A model generated the notes under the pieces. It made no database searches and had not been told where the DNA came from. It was given only the letters and a program-made list of their open reading frames with translations. Both the position numbers and the translations under genes were made by a program. DNA of 42,125 nucleotides from Pseudomonadota bacterium (GTDB lineage: Bacteria > SAR324 > XYD2-FULL-50-16 > JAHJRI01), in assembly GCA_022360105.1 (NCBI GenBank), contig JAKSDL010000838.1:1-42125 (forward strand). Reading direction: 5' to 3'. Position 1 is the stretch's first letter; every line of letters starts with the position of its first letter. Below are positions 25,225-33,274 of this stretch, one piece after another.

Positions 25225-26300
25225 CAGGTTCTCGTTTTTGAATCACATAAAACAATCTGGTCTTTCCTTATCGATACCAGAATTGGCTTTCCTTCAAAGA
25301 GTTCCAAACGTGTGAACATATAATCCGGAAGATGAATGTTCAGTTTCAGGGAGTGTTCTCCTACAAATTCAAGCCGAAGATATCTACCACGATTATGAAT
25401 CTTTGACAGGGTTCCCTGAAAAACATTGTCGCGATCTCTTGTCGATTTGTTGATATTGTTTCTTAAAATCATGACATTTTCAGGTCGAATGCAGACAAAT
25501 TCAGCCTGCGACGGGGCAGGTTTATCGATCAAAAAACGGTTGTTGTCTTCCACAAGTACGGAGTTGCCTTCTTTGCCTTTAATTGGCCAGACATTGGAAA
25601 ATCCAAGTCTTTTTGCGGTTTCAACATGTTTCGGAAAATTGAATATCTGATTTTGATAGCCTGACTCTATGACATTGCCTTTCTCAACCAACACCAGCTC
25701 CTTGCCAAAAACAAATGCTTCTTCCGTATCATGGGTAACGAAAAGTGAAGGGATGTTGTTTTTATCTACTTCCTCCATAACCAGCTCTCGCAGAGATTCT
25801 CTGATGGGAGTGTCCAGGGCACTAAACGGTTCATCCAGAAGCATTAAACGGGGTTGTATCAACACAAGCCGGGCTAAAGCGGCGCGTTGCTTCTGACCTC
25901 CTGAGAGATTATGGGGGTAATCATCCAGGTGTGACTTTAAGCCGAACCGTTCCATCAATGCCAGAAACTCTGAAGTATCAGTTTTCAATTTTCTGGTTTT
26001 GACAGCGTAAAGGATGTTTTCCTTAATAGTCATGTTTGGAAACAAGGTGTATTCTTGCGGCAAATATCCAATCTGACGGTCGTATATAGGAAGGTTAATC
26101 TGTTGTCTCGAAGAATAAAAAACCCGGCCATTTATGTTAACTTCTCCTTTGTCCGGTTGGAAGAACCCCGCGATAAGCTTCAAAAGTAGTGATTTTCCGC
26201 TGCCTGAAGGTCCAAACACCACAACACGATTGGTCGCGCTGTGAAAATTAAAATGAAGGGATGATTGTTTGAAGTGTTTTTCGATGTGTACCTGGATCAT
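25224..26300 (-). CDS. modC: Molybdate/tungstate ABC transporter ATP-binding protein (ModC type)
   Basis: A 358-residue ATPase: Walker A GPSGSGKS (30-37), Q-loop near LPQEYTLFP, signature LSGGQKQ (132-138), Walker B LMLLDEP (152-158), H-loop H190. The C-terminal about 110 residues look like a TOBE-type regulatory domain (FVCIRPENVMILRNN). It is the first gene, giving the order modC-modA-modB-rluA rather than the common modABC. The start codon lacks a clear ribosome site. Confidence 0.9.
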   Translation of the reverse strand: MIQVHIEKHFKQSSLHFNFHSATNRVVVFGPSGSGKSLLLKLIAGFFQPDKGEVNINGRVFYSSRQQINLPIYDRQIGYLPQEYTLFPNMTIKENILYAVKTRKLKTDTSEFLALMERFGLKSHLDDYPHNLSGGQKQRAALARLVLIQPRLMLLDEPFSALDTPIRESLRELVMEEVDKNNIPSLFVTHDTEEAFVFGKELVLVEKGNVIESGYQNQIFNFPKHVETAKRLGFSNVWPIKGKEGNSVLVEDNNRFLIDKPAPSQAEFVCIRPENVMILRNNINKSTRDRDNVFQGTLSKIHNRGRYLRLEFVGEHSLKLNIHLPDYMFTRLELFEGKPILVSIRKDQIVLCDSKTRT

Positions 26301-26357
26301 AGGAAAACAGATTGCAGGTTTGGTTTCTGTTAATGCCGGGTAAGGAATTGAGAATTA

Positions 26358-26386
26358 GTATTAAGGAAGTAAATACGGTTTGTCCA
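26358..26386 (-). promoter_or_regulatory. Possible promoter of the mod operon
   Basis: On the minus strand TGGACA (26386-26381) and TAATAC (26363-26358) lie 17 bases apart, about 60 bases before modC. The -10 match is weak. I saw no molybdenum-cofactor riboswitch signature or clear ModE box in this leader. Confidence 0.3.
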
Positions 26387-26447
26387 GGAGAGAAAATAAG
26401 TGAAGTCCCACCAAGGCAAGAAGTATGACGAAAGCAGTGTCTATCGC

Positions 26448-27767
26448 TCAATAAACTGTAGACCACCCGTATTCGGCCATTATAAAACTGATATCATTTT
26501 GTAATTGTCGCGCTAGTTCGAAAGCACCTTTTACTTTTCCGTGATTTCCAGTGATCACATTGAGATATTCCATAGCCTCTTCCAGGCGTATTCTGTAGTC
26601 GGATTCACGAATCAAACCGCTGCTCTCTTTTGCTATCCAGGCAGCTTTCAAAAAGGGATCTACTTCATGAGGTTTGGTCAGAATGGAATATTCGAGATGC
26701 TGTGAAATAACTGTTTTACAGCGTTTGAAAAGCTTGTCGGCTGCATCCCTGCTTTTTTCAGCATCACCGCTTGAAATAGCAATTTGAAAGGCAGTCACAC
26801 CTGTCATGGTCCGAATCATATTCTTCTGTAATATCAGATCTCTTGTTAAATCCGGAATACTTTTCAATAGGTTCAGGACAAGCGTATGAAAAACGGGAAT
26901 TCTTGCCAATAGCAGTCCCAGAGTCAATACAACTAAGAGTACGTAATTTGCGGTTTTTCCTTCCGAAACAGCACGGGTCATATCATTCTGTAATGCTGCC
27001 GTGCATGCTGCCTTGATTTCGTCTTTTGAAATGATACTGGTGATATAAATTGAGCTTTTTAGTTTGGCATTCAGCATTGTCAAACCACCCAGTTTGTCTC
27101 TTATAGACAGCATGGAGGTAATTTTTAAATTCGCCCGGTTCAATTCATCTATTGTTCTTCGCAAGGTGATGAATTCATCGTTGTTGAGATAATTGTATTC
27201 ACTGGTATACCTGTCTTTAAGCATATCCAGATATCTCAGATAGATGCGGATAAACCAGCTGACATTAAAGATACTCAGGCATTCATTGTGAAGGGCAGTA
27301 CCAAGCTCTACCAAAGACGTTTGCAGAACATCCAGCTTTTTCTCATCCAATCCGCTTTGAAGGGCATCATTATAAATCTGGATGCCGTTAATGGCCCTCA
27401 AGTCCGGAAAATACGGATGCTTTTTCAATAACTTCTTTATTTTAGAGCGAGGATCCAGAACCTCTTTGGATTCCGCAAAGCGATTTACTTCATCTCTTAG
27501 GAGTGCGAGGCTCGGATTACGATTGACGAAGAAAAAAGAGCGCTTTTTCTTGTTTGGGTATTCCAGTACTTCACCAAAAAAGCTTGGAGATCCGGGAAAT
27601 TTTGAAAGTAGAAAATTGACTTCATTCTTTTTGGCATCAACATTGGCCTGTTTATTCTCAATGGCGCCAGGCCAGGTTCCAGGTTTGAATTTCCCTTTGG
27701 ATCTATCGAATTTGAAACTCAGTGTACTGCTGGAAGTCTTATTGAATAATTGACGAATAAAGCCCAT
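26448..27767 (-). CDS. Protein of unknown function with one membrane segment (439 residues)
   Basis: I do not recognise the family. Residues 1-30 are basic and low in hydrophobicity. Residues about 70-250 are helical, including HPYFPDLRAINGIQIYNDAL, which recalls TPR-like or other helical-repeat openings. A single hydrophobic stretch at about 281-312 (VLLVVLTLGLLLARIPVFHT) is probably a membrane segment. The C-terminal 120 residues are helical and charged. This gives two soluble domains separated by one membrane pass. It precedes modC by 147 bases on the same strand, but no functional link is known. Confidence 0.75.
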   Translation of the reverse strand: MGFIRQLFNKTSSSTLSFKFDRSKGKFKPGTWPGAIENKQANVDAKKNEVNFLLSKFPGSPSFFGEVLEYPNKKKRSFFFVNRNPSLALLRDEVNRFAESKEVLDPRSKIKKLLKKHPYFPDLRAINGIQIYNDALQSGLDEKKLDVLQTSLVELGTALHNECLSIFNVSWFIRIYLRYLDMLKDRYTSEYNYLNNDEFITLRRTIDELNRANLKITSMLSIRDKLGGLTMLNAKLKSSIYITSIISKDEIKAACTAALQNDMTRAVSEGKTANYVLLVVLTLGLLLARIPVFHTLVLNLLKSIPDLTRDLILQKNMIRTMTGVTAFQIAISSGDAEKSRDAADKLFKRCKTVISQHLEYSILTKPHEVDPFLKAAWIAKESSGLIRESDYRIRLEEAMEYLNVITGNHGKVKGAFELARQLQNDISFIMAEYGWSTVY

Positions 27768-28158
27768 TTGCGTCCGGTATTAAAAAAAAATTCGGCTGGA
27801 AATATTATAAATAAAGGGTACTAAGCTAAAAAACGATTTGTAAAGCGATCACGATCCGAAAAAACCGTGTATAAGAAAAACCCTGTCATTTCTGATAGTT
27901 GCCCAAAGGGCAAATCATGCTATTTTCTTTATTTTTTGCGGAAACGAAAGATTTCTGATTTTGACCAATCTGTGTCGGCTTGAACGAATAAAGACGATTA
28001 ACTTACTGCTTAAAGAAATATCGGAGACAAAGGACACTACCTTTGTTATTCGATAATTGCGATTTACCGATCAAATTTCATTATAACGAGAAGGAAATAT
28101 AACAGGTATGAAATGGGCTGTTTGATGATCAATTGCTGATATGGTCAAAGGTGGAGGA
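27768..28158. other. Intergenic region without gene
   Basis: No coding frame with a ribosome site is visible in these 391 bases. A small hairpin, TTGCCC-AAA-GGGCAA (27899-27913), is the only structure noted. The region lies between two minus-strand genes and should hold the promoter of the 439-residue gene. Confidence 0.4.
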
Positions 28159-28587
28159 TTATTTAATGCCGTGATCAGACATATACTCGATGTATTCGCG
28201 GTCGCAGGTGGTGATGTGTTCGAACATAGTCTCTTTGAAAAAGTTTATCAATTCTTCATTGATTTCTTCTTTTTGCACGCTGTATTTTTTATGAAACTCG
28301 GTGAGCTGCTCAGCAAGTTCATCGTGCTTTTTTTTGTGTTCAAAAAGATCGGAATAGGCATGTTTCTTAAACAGGGCTTCTTCATAAATGAAATGTTTCA
28401 CCGTATAGACGCTTAATCGCAAAAACGTCTCATTCAAACGTTCTCTTTCTGAGCCGCCCTTCACACAGTCATATAGTTCATTGATCAAGTCGATCATCTT
28501 TTTGTGCTGATCGTCTATAGATCGAATATTGACGCTGTATGCTTGCTCCCACTGCATGAACGGCATATAGTTCCCAAAAGAATTCAT
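28159..28587 (-). CDS. Bacteriohemerythrin
   Basis: A 142-residue protein with the full set of hemerythrin di-iron ligands: H28 (IDDQHKKM), H65 and E69 (KHFIYEE), H84 and H88 (FEHKKKHDEL), H124 and D129 (EHITTCDREY). Length and motif order are canonical for single-domain bacteriohemerythrins, which bind O2 reversibly in the cytoplasm. It has no fused sensor domain. It is a single-gene unit; an inverted repeat lies 34 bases upstream of its start. Confidence 0.95.
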   Translation of the reverse strand: MNSFGNYMPFMQWEQAYSVNIRSIDDQHKKMIDLINELYDCVKGGSERERLNETFLRLSVYTVKHFIYEEALFKKHAYSDLFEHKKKHDELAEQLTEFHKKYSVQKEEINEELINFFKETMFEHITTCDREYIEYMSDHGIK

Positions 28588-28620
28588 AAAATAACTTCCA
28601 ACCTTTAAAACAGCTATTTT

Positions 28621-28645
28621 ACAACATCTCAGCCAATTATGTTGT
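28621..28645. repeat. Inverted repeat upstream of bacteriohemerythrin
   Basis: ACAACAT (28621-28627) and ATGTTGT (28639-28645) are perfect 7-base arms with an 11-base spacer, the same geometry as the repeat at 12971-12995. A regulator site is possible; it is not an FNR consensus. Confidence 0.35.
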
Positions 28646-28867
28646 TAAAGATAATAGAACAAAATGCAAGAAAATCATTAATCATGCCAATCTCCTCGTC
28701 GGACTTCCAGGTGAATTTATCTCAAACATAACATAAACGGGACCTCTTGAACAGTTTTATCTAAATTCTTTTAACCAGCAAATCCTTTGATTTTTTTGTT
28801 TTTCCGGAATGCAAAAGCAAAAGATTTCGGTTTTATCATTTCAATCACGAATAAATGGGAGGAATTA

Positions 28868-28915
28868 ATGAAAAAGGATTCTAAAGCTATGAAAAATATA
28901 GTACGATGGTTGTGA
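28868..28915 (+). CDS. Possible 15-residue leader peptide
   Basis: GGGAGG lies five bases before an ATG that encodes MKKDSKAMKNIVRWL and a TGA. The ribosome site is among the strongest in the window, yet the frame is very short and cationic. Beyond the TGA the frame would continue with a hydrophobic stretch (IFLFMLRYLYNSQIFT) and stop, so it may be the truncated remnant of a small membrane protein. It precedes a run of inverted repeats leading to the 269-residue gene. Confidence 0.35.
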   Translation: MKKDSKAMKNIVRWL

Positions 28916-28948
28916 ATATTTTTATTCATGTTACGATACCTTTATAAT
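28913..28948 (+). promoter_or_regulatory. Inverted repeat and possible -10 box before the 269-residue gene
   Basis: TGAATA-TTTT-TATTCA (28913-28928) is a perfect inverted repeat. A consensus TATAAT stands at 28943-28948. The matching -35 position (TTTTAT at 28920-28925) is poor and lies inside the repeat, which could fit an activator-dependent promoter. Confidence 0.35.
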
Positions 28949-28964
28949 AGTCAGATATTTACAT

Positions 28965-29004
28965 AATGATTGCTCACCTACGTCAATCATTCTTTGATGA
29001 TTGA
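28965..29004 (+). promoter_or_regulatory. Triple half-site leader able to form two alternative hairpins
   Basis: The half-site ATGATTG occurs at 28966-28972, inverted at 28984-28990 and direct again at 28997-29003. AATGATTG (28965-28972) pairs perfectly with CAATCATT (28984-28991) over an 11-base loop. TCAATCAT (28983-28990) pairs perfectly with ATGATTGA (28997-29004) over a 6-base loop. The middle copy can join only one at a time. The element ends 24 bases before the start at 29029. Confidence 0.55.
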
Positions 29005-29028
29005 ATGGTAGAAGCACAAAACTAAAAG

Positions 29029-29838
29029 ATGGTTTCAAAAATCCTATCCATAAAAACGGAATCACAAGTTGAATTCTTTCTGCCAGTTATTGAAGCATAT
29101 ATTGAAAAGTTAGGTCAGGCTTTTTCTCAATCAAAGGAACAAGACTTATCCCAGGCAGTCTGGCAGATAATTCTTGAAGACGGCCATATCGGGAGTCTAT
29201 CGAATCAACATGTTTTATTGAATTGCTGGGAAGAAATGAGTCGTTTCTTCAAGCGGGAAGCAAAACTGTATGGTTTCATAGAGGAAAAACAGAAAGGTTT
29301 GACCGAGATGGACTATAAGGTCTGGCTGTTTTTTTCACCCAACATTGCAAATAACTTCTTTAAAAATCAAATTGATCGGCCCAAAGGATTTAGCACAGGC
29401 AATATCATTACTCTGCCCTATATCAAACTATTGGAACCTGTCACGGAAAAACTGGACAGAACCCTGAACGATGGAGATTCAGGGATCATTGATAAATTGA
29501 GCAAATCTTTGAATACCTTAAGTCTGGCGGAGTGGTTTTTGGATGAAGCGGATTTTACTATCTTTGATGCCCACTATAAAAAGGCAATTGTTGGAGTAGT
29601 GGTTTTGGAATGCGAGGCCTTGATCAAAGAAATTAAAAAGCCTGCTGCAACGTCGGTGATTTTGGAAAAAAGGCTAAGCAGCCTGTTTAAAATTGCCTTT
29701 CGATATTTTCGAGCAAAAAACGAGTTAGAAACCAAATATTTCAAAAAGCTCATTTCCGAAGATCCACTTGAAATTGAAAAAGGTCTGAAACTCGCCCACA
29801 AAAAAGCCTCTGACTACAAGAAATCATTGCAGCAGTAG
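29029..29838 (+). CDS. Protein of unknown function (269 residues)
   Basis: I do not recognise the family. The protein is soluble and almost wholly helical, with no Cys motif, signal or membrane segment. Notable stretches are LNCWEEMSRFFKREAKLYGF near residue 70, FSTGNIITLPYIKLLEPVT in the middle and a Lys-rich C-terminus ending in KKSLQQ. The ATG lacks a good Shine-Dalgarno sequence, and an elaborate set of inverted repeats precedes it, suggesting tight control. It lies upstream of the kinase cluster, about 350 bases from the next gene. Confidence 0.7.
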   Translation: MVSKILSIKTESQVEFFLPVIEAYIEKLGQAFSQSKEQDLSQAVWQIILEDGHIGSLSNQHVLLNCWEEMSRFFKREAKLYGFIEEKQKGLTEMDYKVWLFFSPNIANNFFKNQIDRPKGFSTGNIITLPYIKLLEPVTEKLDRTLNDGDSGIIDKLSKSLNTLSLAEWFLDEADFTIFDAHYKKAIVGVVVLECEALIKEIKKPAATSVILEKRLSSLFKIAFRYFRAKNELETKYFKKLISEDPLEIEKGLKLAHKKASDYKKSLQQ

Positions 29839-30188
29839 ATGACTATCTTTCGTTTTCATCTTTTCACTGACCTTTTGGTTCCAATTTGTGACATTTTACA
29901 AACAGTTAAAGAAATCATTTTGTTAAGTCGCTTTTTTGTAACTCGAAACGAAACAGTGAAAAAAGCAATGATTTCACAGCCACTTTTCTTGATCCATGAA
30001 ATTAATATTGAACTTACCTTCTGAATTATAGATAATTTACCGAGCATATCAGATTTCTGGCTGCGGAGTTTACAGTGTACCAAACGGTGCATTACAATTT
30101 TCCATCTAACTGCAACTTCAAAGCAGACCCAACAAGCTTTCTAGATTTATTGCTTTGATACGATCATAGAAATCAAAGCCATCGAAAA
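29839..30188. other. Spacer before the hybrid kinase
   Basis: A 61-codon frame starts directly at the preceding stop, but it lacks a ribosome site and protein-like composition. The notable element is the inverted repeat at 30152-30179, listed separately. Confidence 0.45.
30152..30179 (+). promoter_or_regulatory. Inverted repeat overlapping the ribosome-binding region of the hybrid kinase
   Basis: GCTTTGAT (30152-30159) and ATCAAAGC (30172-30179) are perfect 8-base arms with a 12-base spacer. The right arm ends nine bases before the ATG, where a ribosome site would be expected and none is seen. A similar repeat lies at 35526-35554. Confidence 0.5.
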
Positions 30189-32843
30189 ATGATTCAATTA
30201 TCCCTGGTTTATTTTTTACTAATCTGTACATCCACTGCCAGTGTATCTTTTTTACTCGGGTTTATTATTAAAAGGCACATCGGTAGTCTCTCGTCTGGTA
30301 AGGCTCATTTGGATTTTGCGGAGCAAAATCTGCTGCCGGATTTGCCGGTTCCTGTTTTAATAAAGGACAGAAAGCTCAGATACAAAGTTGCAAACAAGCC
30401 ATTTGCTGAATTAATTGGTTTAAAAGAAGAAGATTGGAAAGGAAAGACCGATAAGGATTGTTTTGTTGAAACGTCTGTCGAAGAATTGGAAAAACAGGAT
30501 TGGGATATCCTGTCCGGTAAGCTAGGTTTTAGTAAGCAAACTTTTCAATATTCTACTCCCAGCGGAAACAGCGGGTGGCTGTTGGTTTCCAAAACCCCTG
30601 CCTTGGATTCGAAACGGGAGATAATCGGCGTTACATCTGTTCTTATCGATATTACTGACCAAAAGACTGCCCGTGAGGCTCTTTGGGATAACGAGGCGAA
30701 TTTTTTTGAGTTTGTAAACAATCTTCCCCAGATAATTTATGAAACAGACAAAGAAGGTAAGTTTCGATTTATAAACAATTACGGATTGGATTACTTCGGA
30801 ATTACCGATCATGATGTTGAAACAGGGTTAAATCTTTTTGATGTGTTTGCTTCGGAAGATAGAGAAAAATTATTCATCAACATGGAGAGAACACTTAAAA
30901 ACGATGTTTCCGAATCGACCGAATATATTGCTGTCAGAAAAGACGGTAGTACCTTCCCTGTTTTGCAACATTCCAATTTGGTCCTCAAAAAAGACGAGGT
31001 CATAGGTTTTCGGGGGTTGATAGTTGATATCAGCGAACGAAAACAGACAGAAGAGTTGCTTAAATACTCCATGGGGATAACTGAAGAATACAGCCAGGAG
31101 CTTGAAGAGAGGAACATTGAGCTGGAAAATAGCCGTCAGGAAGTTGTTGATATGATTGAGGATGCTCACCGTGCCCGGGAAAAGGCGGAGCAAGCGAATA
31201 TTGAACTGGAAAAGGCCATAACCAGGGAAAAACAGCTAACCAAGGAAGCTGAGAAGGCAAACCGTTCCAAAAGCGAATTTCTGGCAAATATGAGCCATGA
31301 AATAAGGACACCGATGAACGGAGTCATGGCAATGACACATTTGCTCCTGTCTTCCGAATTGAACGAAGAGCAAAGGGAATGTGCCGATACCATTAAGGAC
31401 AGCGCCGACGCCTTACTGGCTATCATTAATGATATCCTCGATTTTTCCAAGATTGAGGCCGGAAAGTTGGAACTGGAAAACACAGATTTCGATCTGCGTT
31501 CCACTCTGGAAAACATGATCGATATCCTGGCAGTTCGTATTACAGGTCCACATACTGAATTGATCAGTATTATCGATAAAAGTGTGCCATCGCTGGTGAT
31601 CGGAGATCCCGGCCGGGTTAGGCAAATTCTAACCAACCTGATTGGCAATGCCATAAAATTCACTCCCATGGGTGAGATTGTACTAAAAGTGACCCTGGTA
31701 TCTCAAACGGATACCACTGCCACCATTCTTTTTGAAGTGGAGGATACGGGAATAGGAATCGATCCGGAGAAAATAGAGGAGTTATGGCAGTCGTTCACAC
31801 AATCGGATAGTTCAACTACTAGAAAGTATGGCGGAACAGGGCTCGGTCTGACGATATCCAAACAGCTTGTCGAAATGATGAAAGGAGAAATTGGAGTAGA
31901 AAGTGAATTAAACAAAGGTTCAAAATTCTGGTTTTCCATACCTTTTCAAAAACAGGCGATTCAACCAACAGAGAAGCTGATACCTTCTGCGCAATCACTG
32001 GAAGGCAAAAGGATCTTGATCGTAGATGATAACAAGTCGTTCCGCAACATGCTGGCTGAATTGTTGATACTCCACAAGACGAACGTTGAAATCGCGGAAA
32101 ATGCACATAACGCATTAATAGCCCTGAAACAAGCAGTTTATGAAGAACAACCTTTTCATATTGCGATTTTGGACAAGTTTATGCCGGGTATTGACGGAGA
32201 AAAATTGGGAAAACAAATCAAGGGCAATGAACTTATTCAAAATACCGCATTGGTTTTGCTGACCTCCATGGGTGAACGAGGGGATTCCATCCGTTTTGAT
32301 CGGGCAGGTTTCTCAGCATACCTGACAAAGCCGGTCCGTCAGTCCCAGTTGATTAGTACCTTGGTTATGGTATCGGGATTGGAGTCTACTCCCGACCATT
32401 TAAAAACCGGTATTATTACCCAAAAAGACCTGGAACCTGAAGAGATAGAATCTGATCTTCAGTCAAAGGAAAAAGAATTGAAAATACTCCTGGTTGAAGA
32501 CAACAGGGTAAACCAAAAAGTGGCGATCAAGGTGTTACGCAAAATAGGTTATGAGGCGGATATTGCCAATAACGGAAAAGAAGCTGTCCAAATATTGGGA
32601 GATGAACCTTATGATCTTGTGTTGATGGATTGTCAAATGCCGGAAATGGATGGATATGATGCAACTCGCTGCATTCGCAATGATCAAAAAATTGCAATCA
32701 ATTCATCGATTCCCATTATTGCCATGACAGCAAATGCTATGAAAGGAGATAAGGAAAAGTGTCTGGATGCGGGCATGAACGATTATATTTCCAAACCTAT
32801 TGATATCAAGGTTTTGTCAAAAGCTATAGACAAATGGACCTAG
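30189..32843 (+). CDS. Membrane-anchored hybrid sensor histidine kinase (PAS-PAS-HisKA-HATPase-REC-REC)
   Basis: An 884-residue kinase. An N-terminal hydrophobic helix (about 5-27) anchors it in the inner membrane with almost no periplasmic part. Two PAS domains follow (about 45-155 and 165-285), then a coiled coil, HisKA with H370 in [12 protein letters not shown], HATPase_c with [15 protein letters not shown] and GTGLGL, and two receivers. Receiver 1 has DDN near its start and Asp662 in ILDKFMPG; receiver 2 has VEDN and Asp814 in [11 protein letters not shown], with SKP. All catalytic boxes look intact. No output domain is fused, so an Hpt protein or response regulator elsewhere is expected. 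The thioesterase gene follows after 34 bases. Confidence 0.94.
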   Translation: MIQLSLVYFLLICTSTASVSFLLGFIIKRHIGSLSSGKAHLDFAEQNLLPDLPVPVLIKDRKLRYKVANKPFAELIGLKEEDWKGKTDKDCFVETSVEELEKQDWDILSGKLGFSKQTFQYSTPSGNSGWLLVSKTPALDSKREIIGVTSVLIDITDQKTAREALWDNEANFFEFVNNLPQIIYETDKEGKFRFINNYGLDYFGITDHDVETGLNLFDVFASEDREKLFINMERTLKNDVSESTEYIAVRKDGSTFPVLQHSNLVLKKDEVIGFRGLIVDISERKQTEELLKYSMGITEEYSQELEERNIELENSRQEVVDMIEDAHRAREKAEQANIELEKAITREKQLTKEAEKANRSKSEFLANMSHEIRTPMNGVMAMTHLLLSSELNEEQRECADTIKDSADALLAIINDILDFSKIEAGKLELENTDFDLRSTLENMIDILAVRITGPHTELISIIDKSVPSLVIGDPGRVRQILTNLIGNAIKFTPMGEIVLKVTLVSQTDTTATILFEVEDTGIGIDPEKIEELWQSFTQSDSSTTRKYGGTGLGLTISKQLVEMMKGEIGVESELNKGSKFWFSIPFQKQAIQPTEKLIPSAQSLEGKRILIVDDNKSFRNMLAELLILHKTNVEIAENAHNALIALKQAVYEEQPFHIAILDKFMPGIDGEKLGKQIKGNELIQNTALVLLTSMGERGDSIRFDRAGFSAYLTKPVRQSQLISTLVMVSGLESTPDHLKTGIITQKDLEPEEIESDLQSKEKELKILLVEDNRVNQKVAIKVLRKIGYEADIANNGKEAVQILGDEPYDLVLMDCQMPEMDGYDATRCIRNDQKIAINSSIPIIAMTANAMKGDKEKCLDAGMNDYISKPIDIKVLSKAIDKWT

Positions 32844-32877
32844 ACCGTTAGCATTGTAAATTTAAATACCTAATATT

Positions 32878-33264
32878 ATGAATAAAATAATCACTCATCA
32901 AACAATCAACATTCAATTGTGTGGAAAACCTCTGGACGTGAAAGATGGCTATTCGAAGGTTTCTTTGACTACCACGCCAGAAATGTCGGTAGATAACAAA
33001 GGGTTGGTGCACGGCGGGTTTATTTTCGGACTGGCAGATCATGCAGCCATGATCGCCGTGAATGATCCCAACGTTGTTCTCGGTAGTGCTCAAACTAAAT
33101 TTAAAAAACCTGTTAAAGCAGGTGATACCGTTGAAGCTGTTGCGACGGTAGCAGAAGAAGACAAAAACAAACGATTTGTCAACGTATCAGTCACTTGCAG
33201 CGAAGCGGAAGTATTCTCCGGAACCTTTGTTTGTTTCATTCTTGATAAGCATGTTTTGGATTAG
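32878..33264 (+). CDS. Hotdog-fold thioesterase (PaaI-like)
   Basis: A 128-residue hotdog protein. LVHGGFIFGLADHAAMIAVN is the core helix with the HGG turn of PaaI-type thioesterases, then TKFKKPVKAGDTVEAVATV. Such proteins hydrolyse acyl-CoA esters; substrate unknown. It starts 34 bases after the hybrid kinase, so it may be cotranscribed with it. Its stop is 10 bases from the end of the convergent gene, leaving no terminator. Confidence 0.82.
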   Translation: MNKIITHQTINIQLCGKPLDVKDGYSKVSLTTTPEMSVDNKGLVHGGFIFGLADHAAMIAVNDPNVVLGSAQTKFKKPVKAGDTVEAVATVAEEDKNKRFVNVSVTCSEAEVFSGTFVCFILDKHVLD

Positions 33265-33274
33265 AAAGTTTTCC

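Noticed and set aside
26301..26447. Molybdenum-cofactor riboswitch or ModE site in the mod leader
   Set aside because: Inspection of the leader shows neither the conserved riboswitch segments nor a convincing ModE palindrome.
29839..30024. 61-codon frame immediately after the stop of the 269-residue gene
   Set aside because: No ribosome site and a composition typical of AT-rich spacer; no motif.
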